DNA from: Enterovibrio nigricans DSM 22720 | GTDB taxonomy: Bacteria; Pseudomonadota; Gammaproteobacteria; Enterobacterales; Vibrionaceae | Length of the DNA stretch: 43,358 nt | Direction: 5' to 3' | Assembly: GCF_900167155.1 (NCBI RefSeq) | Contig: NZ_FUXU01000036.1 | Coordinates: 1 to 43,358, forward strand | In this document: in pieces, positions 1 to 8,829 of the stretch | How positions within the stretch are numbered: position 1 is the stretch's first letter | Layout of the letters: every line of letters begins with the position of its first letter | Program-made: the position numbers and the translations under genes | Notes under the pieces: model-generated | What the model was told of the DNA's origin: nothing | The model's input: the letters and a program-made list of their open reading frames with translations, nothing else | Database searches by the model: none

Positions 1-45
1 ATCGTAGCTTCTAGATTTAGTTCCATCGATTTAAGCAACAAAGCC
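1..45. mobile_element. End of an IS5-family (IS903-like) insertion sequence, cut by the window edge
   Basis: Read on the minus strand from base 45, the sequence starts with GGCTTTGTTGCTTAAATC. From memory this matches the IS903 terminal inverted repeat at about 16 of 18 positions. The same 18-mer with one change occurs at 43263 in the opposite orientation. The boundary at base 45 falls where the attC-like sequence of the first integron cassette stops. Only the outer 45 bases are present and no transposase codons can be read. By comparison with IS903 this looks like the 5' (transposase start) end. Confidence 0.7.
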
Positions 46-92
46 TGAAAAATGCCATGCGTTGGGAATCTGTCTTAAACGCTTTGTTATAC
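46..92 (-). other. Remnant attC recombination site of the first integron cassette
   Basis: Just after the stop codon of the cassette gene, the minus strand carries the core GTATAAC (86-92). It continues through AAAGCGTTTAAGACAGATTC and a CCCAACGC block, and then GGCATTTTT. This is the left half of a typical Vibrionaceae attC (VCR-like) repeat. The complementary right half that should return through GCGTTGG to GTTATAC is absent, because IS sequence starts at base 45. The site should therefore be unable to fold and recombine. Confidence 0.65.
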
Positions 93-97
93 ACGTT

Positions 98-448
98 CTA
101 AATAGGTACTTTCCCTGTAGCCTTTGCCCACCAGACAAGTGCAATAGGAATAAACATCAACATGAGCCGTAAATTGAATAAAAAGAAATCAAAAACAAAC
201 TTTGATACCTTTCCATCATTGTCATAGATGTATATCTTTTTAAGGTGCTCATACGGCTCGCGAGTACCATGTGTTACTTGGGTAGCCAAAAACAAATAGC
301 TTATTATCGTGAAAGCCCAAGCGATAACGTTATTCGAACTCACCGCTACGACCATTCCAGCGCTTGTCCATAGGCTATTTCTCACTGAGTTAAACCAGAC
401 ATCAACAAGCTTGCTATCATGAATATTTTTGAAAAATAGACCTTTCAT
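98..448 (-). CDS. Integron cassette protein with two predicted membrane segments, function unknown
   Basis: This 116-aa protein matches no family I recognise. It has two hydrophobic stretches, about residues 30-55 and 86-108, so it is probably a small inner-membrane protein. Between them lies a charged loop with a KKIYIYDNDGK segment. The gene is the first cassette of the integron: it is transcribed away from intI, its ATG lies about 20 bases from the attI junction, and a purine-rich AGAGGAAAAT ribosome site precedes the ATG. The stop codon runs directly into attC-like sequence. The region is more AT-rich than the housekeeping genes further right, as is usual for cassettes. Function cannot be inferred. 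Confidence 0.75.
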   Translation of the reverse strand: MKGLFFKNIHDSKLVDVWFNSVRNSLWTSAGMVVAVSSNNVIAWAFTIISYLFLATQVTHGTREPYEHLKKIYIYDNDGKVSKFVFDFFLFNLRLMLMFIPIALVWWAKATGKVPI

Positions 449-462
449 ATTTTCCTCTAAGT

Positions 463-535
463 GTATAACAGTGTATTAGATGACAAAATGTCCTGTTTAA
501 ACACGATATTTTGTCTTTTAATAACAAATGCACTG
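463..535 (-). other. attI site and first cassette junction
   Basis: The minus strand reads GTTATAC at 463-469, the same core as the attC of the first cassette, placed between intI and the cassette start. This is where the integrase inserts cassettes. On the intI side there is a GACA-N3-TGTC motif at 482-492 and an inverted copy of its GACAAAAT half near 508-515. Such repeats may be accessory integrase-binding sites, as the DR1 and DR2 repeats are in class 1 integrons. The outer limit of the site is approximate. Confidence 0.6.
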
Positions 536-651
536 ATTCTATCACTGACTAACACCTTGTTTTCATTAAAATCCCTTCTCACGCACAAAACTGTGATGTG
601 GTAAAAGGACAAAATGTCTTTTTTGTTGCATAAGTACCAAACGCATCAGTA

Positions 652-667
652 CTGTATAAATAAACAG
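652..667 (+). promoter_or_regulatory. LexA (SOS) box of the integrase gene
   Basis: CTGTATAAATAAACAG fits the CTGT-N8-ACAG LexA consensus exactly. It lies 15 bases before the intI ATG and contains a TATAAA sequence that can serve as the -10 element, so LexA would block transcription directly. SOS control of intI is established for Vibrio cholerae and class 1 integrons. Confidence 0.85.
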
Positions 668-682
668 CCATGGTGACTAATA

Positions 683-1645
683 ATGAAATCTCTCTTTCTT
701 AATGCAATTCAAGAAATGATGTACACAAAACAGTACTCACATAAGACTGTTAAATCCTATCTTCATTGGATTGCTGACTTCATTCGTTTTAATGGCATGA
801 CACATCCAGCTAAAATGGGAGACGAAGAAGTAGAGCGTTATCTTAGTTTTCTTGTAAATAAAAGAGATGTGTCTGCTAATACCCAGTCTGTTGCACTAAA
901 CGCGCTGGTTTTTCTATACCGAGATTTCATTAGATCTCCGCTATCCATATCTCTAGATTTTGTATCGAGCAAAAGAAAACAGAAATTGCCTGTTGTATTG
1001 ACTCATAGTGAAGTTAAAGCTTTGCTTTCACAATGCCCAGCCAACCACTACTTACCTTACGCATTAATGTACGGAAGCGGTCTGCGATTAATGGAATGCA
1101 TGAGGCTACGCGTTAAAGATATTGATTTCGATTATTGCTGTATAAAAGTGTTCGATGGAAAAGGCGCAAAAAATCGCATTGTTACTTTGGCACCAGAACT
1201 CACTCTCAAACTAAAAGATCAAATCTCTAACGTCCAACACATACTGCAACACGATTTAGCCAACCCTCTCTATGAAGGCGTATGGATGCCGCATCGGCTC
1301 AGAATTAAATATGCTTCTGAGCGTCGCAGATTGCTGTGGCAGTTCTTGTTTCCTTCATCCAAGCTCAGCGTTGACCCAGAAACGGGTGTCATCAGACGTC
1401 ATCACATTCATGAAAAACAAGTTCAACGCTCACTAAGAGAATGCGCAAGAAAAGCAAACATCCCAAAGCACGTAACACCACATACTTTGCGGCATTCTTT
1501 CGCTACTCACCTTTTGCAATCCGGCGCGGACATCAGAACAGTTCAATCGCAGCTTGGCCACTCAGACGTACGAACAACCCAAATTTATACACATATCCTT
1601 CAAAACGGGGCCAACGGCGTGAAAAGCCCTTTATCCGCGATTTAG
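683..1645 (+). CDS. intI: Integron integrase IntI (chromosomal integron, IntIA type)
   Basis: This site-specific tyrosine recombinase inserts and excises gene cassettes at attI and attC sites. It is 320 aa, the same length as V. cholerae IntIA. An N-terminal SAM-like DNA-binding domain covers about residues 1-90. Catalytic residues visible are R135 (GSGLRL), K160, H267 and R270 (PHTLRHSFATH), H293 (LGHSD) and nucleophile Y302 (IYTH). The additional domain that separates IntI from other XerC/D-like recombinases is present around residues 190-240 and includes VWMPHRLRIKY. The ATG at 683 follows GGTGA. A LexA box overlaps the promoter. The gene is intact, so the integron may still be active at attI even though the neighbouring attC is interrupted. 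Confidence 0.95.
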   Translation: MKSLFLNAIQEMMYTKQYSHKTVKSYLHWIADFIRFNGMTHPAKMGDEEVERYLSFLVNKRDVSANTQSVALNALVFLYRDFIRSPLSISLDFVSSKRKQKLPVVLTHSEVKALLSQCPANHYLPYALMYGSGLRLMECMRLRVKDIDFDYCCIKVFDGKGAKNRIVTLAPELTLKLKDQISNVQHILQHDLANPLYEGVWMPHRLRIKYASERRRLLWQFLFPSSKLSVDPETGVIRRHHIHEKQVQRSLRECARKANIPKHVTPHTLRHSFATHLLQSGADIRTVQSQLGHSDVRTTQIYTHILQNGANGVKSPLSAI

Positions 1646-1767
1646 GTACGCTACCGCCACTAAGCACAATGGCTCAGTAACTCTCTGATTTTCCCTATAA
1701 TAAATGATGTTTTTTTTCGACAATACTCTTCAACCACTTAAAGTATGATGTACTTCATGTTTATATG

Positions 1768-1796
1768 AAAAACCGCAGTCAGACTGCGGTTTTTTT
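1768..1796. terminator. Bidirectional terminator between intI and the fumarase gene
   Basis: A stem of AACCGCAGT and ACTGCGGTT around a 3-base loop is flanked by an A-run on the left and a T-run on the right. It can end both intI (+) and the fumarase transcript (-). Confidence 0.85.
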
Positions 1797-1815
1797 CAGC
1801 GTATGTAAGGAAGAA

Positions 1816-3330
1816 CTAGCCTTCCATTTCGGCGATTTTCACTTTCCACGTGTCAGGGCCAATTTGGTGCGCATTGTTACCGGCTGAATCGACAGCAACA
1901 GTCACTGGCATATCAACGACGTCAAACTCGTAGATGGCTTCCATACCCAAATCTTCAAACGCGACGACACGTGCTTTCTTGATTGCTTTCGCGACAAGGT
2001 ATGCTGCGCCGCCAACTGCCATCAGGTACACCGCTTTGTGTTGTTTGATGGACTCAACCGTTGCAGGACCACGCTCAGCTTTACCAATCATGCCCATCAA
2101 ACCGGTTTCTTCAAGCATCATGTCGGTGAACTTGTCCATGCGGGTTGAGGTTGTCGGGCCTGCAGGGCCAACGGCTTCATCACCTACTGCATCAACAGGA
2201 CCAACGTAGTAGATGAAACGTCCATTGAAATCCACGCCATCAGGCAGGCCTTGGCCGCTGTTTAACATTTCTTGAATACGTTTATGAGCTGCATCACGAC
2301 CTGTCAGGATTTTACCTGTCAACAGTACCGTTTCGCCTGTCTTCCACTCTTGCACATCTTCTTTGGTGATGTTGTCGAGGTTAACGCGGCGTACGTTCTC
2401 GCCCACTTCCCACGTCACTTCTGGCCACTCTTCAAGTTTTGGTGGCTGAAGATCAGCCGCGCCGGAACCATCAAGGGTAAAATGAACATGGCGGGTTGCA
2501 GCGCAGTTAGGGATCATACAAACAGGCTTAGACGCTGCGTGGGTTGGCGCGGTTTTGATTTTTACGTCAACCACTGTCGTCAAACCGCCAAGGCCTTGTG
2601 CACCAATACCCAGTTTGTTAACGCGATTGAAAATGTCTAAACGCAGCTCTTCTTCGGCATTTTGTGGGCCACGGTCGATGAGCTCTTGAATGTCGATGTG
2701 TTCCATCAGCGATTCTTTCGCCAATACGGCCGCTTTTTCAGCCGTACCGCCAATGCCTATACCCAGCATGCCAGGTGGACACCAACCTGCGCCCATGGTT
2801 GGCAGGGTTTTCTCAACCCACGCTGCCACGTCATCTGATGGGTTAAGCATCACCATCTTGGTTTTGTTCTCTGAACCGCCGCCCTTAGCTGCGATTTGAA
2901 TTTCTACTTTATCGCCCGGCACCATGTTGATGTGAACAACGGCGGGAGTGTTATCTTTGGTGTTTGAGCGCTTGCCTGCTGGATCAGCCACTACGGAGGC
3001 ACGAAGCGGGTTATCCGGATTGTTGTATGCGCGGCGAACACCTTCATCAACCATTTGTTGTACTGTTAAATCGCTCTCCCACTGAACATTCATGCCAATG
3101 TTCACAAAGCAGGTCACAATACCGGTGTCCTGACAAATTGGGCGTTTGCCTTCAGCAGACATGCGAGAATTGATGAGGATCTGTGCGATCGCATCTTTCG
3201 CAGCTTGGCTTTTCTCTTTGTTGTAGGCCTTTTCAAGGGCTTGAACAAAGTCGATAGGATGATAGTAAGAAATATACTGCAGGGCGTCAGCGACACTGTC
3301 GATGACGTCTTCCTTACGAATGACAGTCAT
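1816..3330 (-). CDS. fumA: Fumarate hydratase class I, iron-sulfur dependent
   Basis: It interconverts fumarate and malate in the TCA cycle in the cytoplasm. At 504 aa it is close to the single-chain class I fumarases of Vibrio and somewhat shorter than E. coli FumA/FumB (about 548 aa). The N-terminal domain carries C66 (CQDTG), C184 (GWCPPG) and C276 (PNCAATRH). Their spacing fits the three ligands of the 4Fe-4S cluster in this family. The C-terminal swivelling domain begins around residue 320 and contains GPAGPTTSTRMDKF. The gene is monocistronic, convergent with intI and divergent from pabB. Class I fumarases are oxygen-sensitive, so a backup class II enzyme would be expected elsewhere. 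Confidence 0.93.
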   Translation of the reverse strand: MTVIRKEDVIDSVADALQYISYYHPIDFVQALEKAYNKEKSQAAKDAIAQILINSRMSAEGKRPICQDTGIVTCFVNIGMNVQWESDLTVQQMVDEGVRRAYNNPDNPLRASVVADPAGKRSNTKDNTPAVVHINMVPGDKVEIQIAAKGGGSENKTKMVMLNPSDDVAAWVEKTLPTMGAGWCPPGMLGIGIGGTAEKAAVLAKESLMEHIDIQELIDRGPQNAEEELRLDIFNRVNKLGIGAQGLGGLTTVVDVKIKTAPTHAASKPVCMIPNCAATRHVHFTLDGSGAADLQPPKLEEWPEVTWEVGENVRRVNLDNITKEDVQEWKTGETVLLTGKILTGRDAAHKRIQEMLNSGQGLPDGVDFNGRFIYYVGPVDAVGDEAVGPAGPTTSTRMDKFTDMMLEETGLMGMIGKAERGPATVESIKQHKAVYLMAVGGAAYLVAKAIKKARVVAFEDLGMEAIYEFDVVDMPVTVAVDSAGNNAHQIGPDTWKVKIAEMEG

Positions 3331-3604
3331 AATTGCCTCTTTAATTGTTATGTTTCCTTGGTGCTACCTGAATGTAGGGTTCGGGTAGAGCTGCCAGTAT
3401 GTTTTATTAAAACTTAGACAAGGCTGCGCGGGAAGGCGAAACCTTTTGTATCCTTACGCATAGAGTAACTTATTGGGACAAGCTTGCGCGTTCTGAGAGG
3501 CACAACAAATTTGTCACTCATCGCCATAAAACCTGCGATTATGATACTCTTACGGCAGATTTAGCGCCATTAAGCGCATCAATGCCGATCACAAAAACAC
3601 GAAA

Positions 3605-4975
3605 ATGACTGAATCGAGACGTATGCCAATCACTCTGCAGTTTCTTGAGTACTCGCCAACAGCACTCACGTCCTTATTTTCCCGTATTCAATCGCAACCT
3701 TGGGCAATGGTGTTGCAATCTGCAGCAGACAAACACCCAGATAATCGATTCGATATTCTGGTCGCAGACCCTATTGCGACGCTTTGCAGCGAAAATGGCG
3801 TGAACACCATTGATTACAGAGACGGCCGCAAAGCGGTCACTGAATCTGACCCGTTTGAAGAGCTACGCTCTTTGCAACGTGCATTACTGCCAGAACTGGC
3901 CCCAATGCAACCTTGGCCTTTTGTGGGGGGGGCTATGGGCTATTTCAGTTACGACCTTGGCCGACAAGTTGAATCCTTGCCTGAGCTCGCCCTCAAAGAC
4001 GTCGCCATTCCTGATATGGGCGTTGGGCTGTATGACTGGGCAGTAATTGCAGATCATACAGAAAAAAAACTCGTGATTATCCAGCCAAAGGGGCATGACC
4101 GCTTCACGTGGATCATGACGAACGCGATCGCTGATACTAGCCCTTTTTCGTTGCAAGGTGACTGGCAGGCAAATATGACCCAACAGACGTACACTGAAAA
4201 ATTTAACCGTGTACAGGCCTATTTGAAATCGGGTGATTGCTACCAGATAAACCTCGCACAACGATTCAAAGCCGCGTATCAAGGCTGTGAATGGGAAGCC
4301 TACGAAAAACTCGCAGGCGCCAACGGTGCGCCGTTCTCGAGTTTTATTCGCTTAGACGATGCGGCCATTTTATCGGTGTCTCCAGAACGCTTTCTGCAGT
4401 TGCATGGCAGGGAGATTGAAACGAAGCCCATAAAGGGTACGCGTCCGCGAAGCGAAGACAAGGAGACGGATAGCGCAAATATTGAGGATCTGTTAACGGC
4501 AGAGAAGGATCGTGCGGAAAACCTGATGATCGTTGACCTACTGCGAAACGATATCGGTCGTGTGGCCTCGCCGGGTTCGGTAAATGTGCCTAAACTTTTC
4601 AATGTTGAGACATTTCCAGCCGTGCATCACTTAGTCAGTACTGTAACGGGAAGATTGGCAGAAGGTAAACACGCATCCGATTTGCTTAGAGCCTGCTTCC
4701 CCGGTGGTTCAATCACTGGTGCCCCCAAAGTTCGTGCGATGGAAATCATTGAGGAGTTAGAACCTCATCGTCGCAGCGTGTACTGCGGAAGCATTGGATA
4801 TATCAGCCGTTGTGGCACGATGGATACCAGCATTACCATTCGTACGCTGATTTGCCAGAACGAACAGATTTACGCTTGGGCAGGTGGTGGTGTGGTTGCC
4901 GACAGTGAAGCCAAGTCCGAATATCAGGAAACGCTCGATAAATTGAGCAAAATTCTTCCAATACTGTCTTCATAA
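3605..4975 (+). CDS. pabB: Aminodeoxychorismate synthase component I
   Basis: PabB converts chorismate plus ammonia to 4-amino-4-deoxychorismate in folate synthesis, with ammonia supplied by the PabA glutaminase. The 456-aa protein has the usual N-terminal domain and the chorismate-binding C-terminal domain from about residue 195. PIKGTRPR contains K277, equivalent to the lysine (K274 in E. coli) that separates PabB from anthranilate synthase TrpE. Further family motifs are LLRNDIGRV, FPGGSITGAPK and AWAGGGVVADS. A second ATG at codon 7 is an alternative start; neither has a strong ribosome site. nudL follows 23 bases downstream, the same gene order as in many gammaproteobacteria. Confidence 0.93.
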   Translation: MTESRRMPITLQFLEYSPTALTSLFSRIQSQPWAMVLQSAADKHPDNRFDILVADPIATLCSENGVNTIDYRDGRKAVTESDPFEELRSLQRALLPELAPMQPWPFVGGAMGYFSYDLGRQVESLPELALKDVAIPDMGVGLYDWAVIADHTEKKLVIIQPKGHDRFTWIMTNAIADTSPFSLQGDWQANMTQQTYTEKFNRVQAYLKSGDCYQINLAQRFKAAYQGCEWEAYEKLAGANGAPFSSFIRLDDAAILSVSPERFLQLHGREIETKPIKGTRPRSEDKETDSANIEDLLTAEKDRAENLMIVDLLRNDIGRVASPGSVNVPKLFNVETFPAVHHLVSTVTGRLAEGKHASDLLRACFPGGSITGAPKVRAMEIIEELEPHRRSVYCGSIGYISRCGTMDTSITIRTLICQNEQIYAWAGGGVVADSEAKSEYQETLDKLSKILPILSS

Positions 4976-4998
4976 AGTAAGCGAGGAAACACATATAT

Positions 4999-5682
4999 AT
5001 GTCAGGGACGGACACAAACTTCATCAGCAAAAATGGTCAACTGGCGTCGGAAAAACGCCAGTGCCCAATGCGTCCCCTCTCCCGACATTGGCTGACACAG
5101 CGTTTTAGCTTAAGTCCAGCCTATCATTACGATAAGAAGGTCATTCAGCGCGCCACTGATGCGATGAAGCGTCATGATGATATGCACTTTCGTCCTGCAG
5201 CAGTGACCATTGCGTTGGCTGAACGAAACGGCGAATTACACGTTTTGTTTACTAAACGCGCGCGTCACTTAAAGCATCACCCGAGTCAAATCAGCTTTCC
5301 TGGCGGCAAGGTTGAAAAAAGCGACAGAGACATCGTCGAAACTGCAGTGCGCGAGATGGAAGAAGAGATCGGTATCGTTGCAAAGCGCGAAGATTTACTG
5401 GGTAGACTCTCCCCGCTACCCACTGTGAGCGGTTACCTTGTCACGCCTGTGATTATGTTTGTCGATGCCGACTACACGCCAACGCTCGACAGCAACGAAG
5501 TGGACAGTCTGTTTGAGGTACCACTTGCTCAGTTTATGAGACGTGACGCGATCACCAAGCAGCCTTTTCTTGTCAGAGGAAACACCTATCACATTTATGC
5601 CATGGGGTGTGGTGAGCACCTTATTTGGGGTGTTACCGCACAAATCCTCCATGCGCTCTCTCAGCAACTTTCGCTCAACTAA
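4999..5682 (+). CDS. nudL: Nudix hydrolase, coenzyme A pyrophosphatase NudL type
   Basis: It probably hydrolyses CoA and related nucleotides to 4'-phosphopantetheine and 3',5'-ADP. The Nudix box is FPGGKVEKS followed by REMEEEIGI. The spacing between the GG and the REXXEE part is longer than in standard Nudix boxes, but it is identical in E. coli NudL, which supports the NudL assignment. VSGYLVTPV is also NudL-like. At 227 aa the protein is longer than E. coli NudL (about 192 aa). The extra N-terminal residues may not be translated; an ATG at 5068 would give 204 aa, but AGGA lies upstream only of the first ATG. It follows pabB closely, so the two are probably co-transcribed. Confidence 0.88.
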   Translation: MSGTDTNFISKNGQLASEKRQCPMRPLSRHWLTQRFSLSPAYHYDKKVIQRATDAMKRHDDMHFRPAAVTIALAERNGELHVLFTKRARHLKHHPSQISFPGGKVEKSDRDIVETAVREMEEEIGIVAKREDLLGRLSPLPTVSGYLVTPVIMFVDADYTPTLDSNEVDSLFEVPLAQFMRRDAITKQPFLVRGNTYHIYAMGCGEHLIWGVTAQILHALSQQLSLN

Positions 5683-5795
5683 ATTTTAATATATCAACTT
5701 TTTTTAAAGACATTAAACACGTTTTTTAAACCCTAAAAAATGAATGCGTAGTGAGACTAATTAATTTAGTAGCACGGGTTTCCAATGCCACATAA

Positions 5796-5811
5796 AGTGA
5801 TCTCGATCACT
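5796..5811. promoter_or_regulatory. Candidate CRP (cAMP receptor protein) site upstream of the serine transporter
   Basis: AGTGATCTCGATCACT has the NGTGA-N6-TCACN form and near-perfect dyad symmetry. It lies about 75 bases before the transporter start. The E. coli homolog sdaC is CRP-activated, so catabolite control of serine uptake is plausible. Predicted from sequence only. Confidence 0.55.
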
Positions 5812-5884
5812 GTATTAAATGCAAATATAGCAACAATACGCACCAAATCCTGATCTGTTTCGTATTTTTATTGGTAAACCATCA

Positions 5885-7150
5885 ATGACAACACAATCCA
5901 CAACGACAACCAGCGCTGACAAAATGAAGTGGTCTGCGCAAGATACTACTTGGATGCTCTCTCTGTTCGGAACTGCAGTAGGCGCAGGTATTCTTTTCCT
6001 TCCAATCAATGCGGGTCTTAATGGATTCTGGCCGCTGGTTGCTCTGGCTGTACTGGTAGGTCCAATGACTTATCTGGCACACCGTGGCTTGGCACGTTTT
6101 GTACTGTCTTCTAAAAAGCCAGGTAGCGACATCACTGAAGTTGTAGAAGAGCACTTCGGCGCGACTGCGGGTAAACTTATCACTCTGCTTTACTTTTTTG
6201 CGATTTACCCAATCGTTCTGATTTACGGCGTTGGTATCACCAACACTGTTGACTCTTTCATGGTTCACCAACTTGGCATGGAATCTCTGCCACGTTCAGT
6301 GCTGTCTATCATCCTGATCATGGGCATGATGTCAGTCATGTTGGCGGGCGAAAAACTGATGCTGAAAGTGACTCAGTTCCTGGTTTACCCGCTGGTCGCT
6401 ATCCTGCTGTTCATGTCTGTATACCTAATCCCTGATTGGAACATGTCTGCGCTGCAGCAAGTACCAACCATGGGCGATTTCTGGACCACCATTTGGATTT
6501 CGATTCCTGTACTGGTGTTCTCATTCAACCACAGCCCAGCAATCTCTGCGTTCTCTATGGCACAATCACGTGCATACGGTGAAAACGCTGAGCGTAAATC
6601 AAACCAAATCCTGTTCCGTACTTCGGGCATGCTGCTTGGTTTCGTTATGCTGTTTGTGTTCTCTTGTGTTCTGAGCCTGACGCCAGCTGATCTGGCAGAA
6701 GCAAAAGCACAAAACCTGCCGGTTCTGTCTTACTTGGCGAACAAACACGAAAGCCCATTCATCTCTTACTTGGGTCCAATCGTTGCATTCGTTGCTATCG
6801 TTTCTTCTTTCTTCGGCCACTACATGGGCGCACGTGAAGGTCTGAACGGTCTAATAATCAAGCAACTACGTTCACGCAATAAGCCTGTAAACATGAAGAA
6901 AATTGACATGTTTACCGTTGCGTTCGTGATTATCACTAGCTGGATTGTTGCAACCATTAACCCAAGCATTCTGGGTATGATCGAGTCACTGGGTGGCCCA
7001 ATCATCGCGACTATTCTGTTCATCATGCCGATGTACGCTATCAAGAAAGTACCTTCCATACAGAAGTACGCAGGTAAAGCGAGCAACGTGTTTGTGACAG
7101 TCATGGGTCTGGTAGCAATTTCTGCCATCATGTACGGTTTCGTATCGTAA
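5885..7150 (+). CDS. sdaC: Serine transporter, HAAAP family (SdaC/DlsT-like)
   Basis: A 421-aa inner-membrane protein with about 11 hydrophobic segments. The first begins around residue 22 with the [15 protein letters not shown] motif typical of the hydroxy/aromatic amino acid permease family. It probably imports L-serine with protons. The gene immediately downstream is L-serine dehydratase, so the pair takes up serine and deaminates it to pyruvate, as sdaC-sdaB does in E. coli. A terminator lies between them, so the dehydratase may also have its own promoter. A CRP-like site lies upstream. Codon use resembles a well-expressed gene. Confidence 0.9.
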   Translation: MTTQSTTTTSADKMKWSAQDTTWMLSLFGTAVGAGILFLPINAGLNGFWPLVALAVLVGPMTYLAHRGLARFVLSSKKPGSDITEVVEEHFGATAGKLITLLYFFAIYPIVLIYGVGITNTVDSFMVHQLGMESLPRSVLSIILIMGMMSVMLAGEKLMLKVTQFLVYPLVAILLFMSVYLIPDWNMSALQQVPTMGDFWTTIWISIPVLVFSFNHSPAISAFSMAQSRAYGENAERKSNQILFRTSGMLLGFVMLFVFSCVLSLTPADLAEAKAQNLPVLSYLANKHESPFISYLGPIVAFVAIVSSFFGHYMGAREGLNGLIIKQLRSRNKPVNMKKIDMFTVAFVIITSWIVATINPSILGMIESLGGPIIATILFIMPMYAIKKVPSIQKYAGKASNVFVTVMGLVAISAIMYGFVS

Positions 7151-7220
7151 TAAAATGTTCTTTCCAAGCTACCGAGGCCTGTACCTTCATGTAGCTTGGG
7201 TATAGAATACGACCTACATA

Positions 7221-7259
7221 AAAGAGCAAGGATACGCTTAACGTCCTTGCTCTTTTTTT
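7221..7259 (+). terminator. Rho-independent terminator after the serine transporter gene
   Basis: A 12-bp stem, AAAGAGCAAGGA paired with TCCTTGCTCTTT, with an 11-base loop and a T-run. It separates the transporter gene from sdaA. Confidence 0.85.
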
Positions 7260-7388
7260 GCTTTCCAATCTCGAACCAAGGAAACTCTCCGGTTCGAAAA
7301 CTGGTCGCCTCCACGGATGGATGAAAACGAAAAATGAATCCAAATGCTCGCTCTAACTAAATAGCGGGCATTGACTGAGGTATGACAA

Positions 7389-8750
7389 ATGATCAGCGTT
7401 TTTGACATTTACAAAATCGGTGTTGGCCCTTCTAGTTCTCACACTGTAGGTCCAATGAAAGCCGGTAAATCTTTCATCGACGATCTGCGTGGCATGGACA
7501 AACTGCGTGACGTAACCAAGATCACCGTTGATGTTTACGGCTCTCTGTCACTGACGGGTAAAGGCCACCACACTGATATCGCCATCATCATGGGTCTGGC
7601 AGGTAACTCTCCTGAGCACGTGGATATCGATAGCATTCCTGGCTTTATCGCGCGCGTAGAAGAAACCGAACGTCTTCCTGTTGGTATGCACTGCCACACT
7701 GTTGACTTCCCACGTGAAGGCGGCATGAACTTCCACACGTCTAACCTGCCATTGCACGAAAATGGTATGGAAATCCACGCGTGGGTCGGTGAAGAGAAAA
7801 TCTACACCAAAACGTATTACTCTATTGGCGGTGGTTTCATCGTTGATGCTGAGAACTTCGGCAAAGAAGACGAAAACAAAATCAAAGTTCCTTACGATTT
7901 CAACAGCGCAGAAGAGCTGCTGAACCATTGTAAAGAAACAGGTTTGTCTATCAGTGCTGTAGTAATGTCTAACATGCGTGCTATGCACTCTGAAGACGAA
8001 ATCCAAACGTACTTCGGTAACATCTGGCGCACTATGCGCGAGTGTCTAGACCGTGGTATGAGCAATGAAGGCGTTCTGCCTGGGCCACTTCGTGTTCCGC
8101 GCCGTGCTGCTGCGTTGCGCCAACAACTGATTGCATCTGAAAAGTTTTCTAATGACCCTATGGCCGTCGTTGACTGGGTGAACATGTTTGCCTTTGCCGT
8201 TAACGAAGAAAACGCAGCTGGCGGTCGTGTGGTTACTGCACCAACAAACGGTGCGTGTGGCATTATCCCTGCGGTATTGGCGTACTACGACAAGTTCATC
8301 CAGAACGTTGGCCCGCGTGAGTACATGCGTTACTTTGCGGTATCTGGCGCAGTTGGTGGCCTGTACAAGCAAAACGCATCTATCTCAGGTGCGGAAGTGG
8401 GTTGTCAGGGCGAAGTCGGTGTTGCGTGTTCAATGGCGGCTGCAGGTCTTGCTGAACTAATGGGCGGTAGCCCACAGCAGGTATGTATCGCGGCGGAAAT
8501 TGGCATGGAACACAACCTTGGCCTGACGTGTGACCCTGTTGCTGGTCAAGTACAGGTGCCATGTATCGAGCGTAATGGTATTGCTGCAATGAAAGCAATC
8601 AACTCTACGCGTATGGCGCTGCGCCGCTCTTCTGAGCCACGCGTATCTCTGGACAAGGTTATTGAAACCATGCTGGAGACAGGCAAAGACATGAACGCTA
8701 AGTACCGTGAAACCTCTCAGGGCGGTCTGGCAATCAAAGTCATTTGCTAA
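7389..8750 (+). CDS. sdaA: L-serine ammonia-lyase (L-serine dehydratase), iron-sulfur type
   Basis: It deaminates L-serine to pyruvate and ammonia using a 4Fe-4S cluster rather than PLP. The 453-aa single-chain protein has the N-terminal beta domain starting with ISVFDIYKIGVGPSSSHTVG. The alpha catalytic domain contains GCQGEVGVACSMAAAG, IGMEHNLGLTCDPV and VPCIERN, with the cysteines expected to hold the cluster. Length matches E. coli SdaA/SdaB (about 454 aa). The ATG at 7389 is at the family-typical start. It works with the serine transporter upstream. The enzyme is oxygen-labile. Confidence 0.95.
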   Translation: MISVFDIYKIGVGPSSSHTVGPMKAGKSFIDDLRGMDKLRDVTKITVDVYGSLSLTGKGHHTDIAIIMGLAGNSPEHVDIDSIPGFIARVEETERLPVGMHCHTVDFPREGGMNFHTSNLPLHENGMEIHAWVGEEKIYTKTYYSIGGGFIVDAENFGKEDENKIKVPYDFNSAEELLNHCKETGLSISAVVMSNMRAMHSEDEIQTYFGNIWRTMRECLDRGMSNEGVLPGPLRVPRRAAALRQQLIASEKFSNDPMAVVDWVNMFAFAVNEENAAGGRVVTAPTNGACGIIPAVLAYYDKFIQNVGPREYMRYFAVSGAVGGLYKQNASISGAEVGCQGEVGVACSMAAAGLAELMGGSPQQVCIAAEIGMEHNLGLTCDPVAGQVQVPCIERNGIAAMKAINSTRMALRRSSEPRVSLDKVIETMLETGKDMNAKYRETSQGGLAIKVIC

Positions 8751-8774
8751 TCACCGCTGAGCGAATGCTTAAAA

Positions 8775-8806
8775 AAGAAAACCGCCATGTTGGCGGTTTT
8801 CTTTTG
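8775..8806. terminator. Bidirectional terminator between sdaA and the sigma factor gene
   Basis: AAAACCGCCA and TGGCGGTTTT form a 10-bp stem with a 3-base loop, flanked by an A-run on the left and a T-rich run on the right. It serves the two convergent genes. Confidence 0.85.
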
Positions 8807-8829
8807 TCTTCTGTTTATTTCTGCGCTTT

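Noticed and set aside
1441-1680. Second frame overlapping the end of intI
   Set aside because: It lies inside a well-supported integrase gene, in another frame, with no family resemblance.
3884-4282. 132-aa minus-strand frame inside pabB
   Set aside because: A shadow of the pabB reading frame; no ribosome site and no recognisable domain.
6820-7314. 164-aa minus-strand frame at the end of the serine transporter gene
   Set aside because: It mirrors a conserved transporter gene and runs through its terminator; not a plausible gene.
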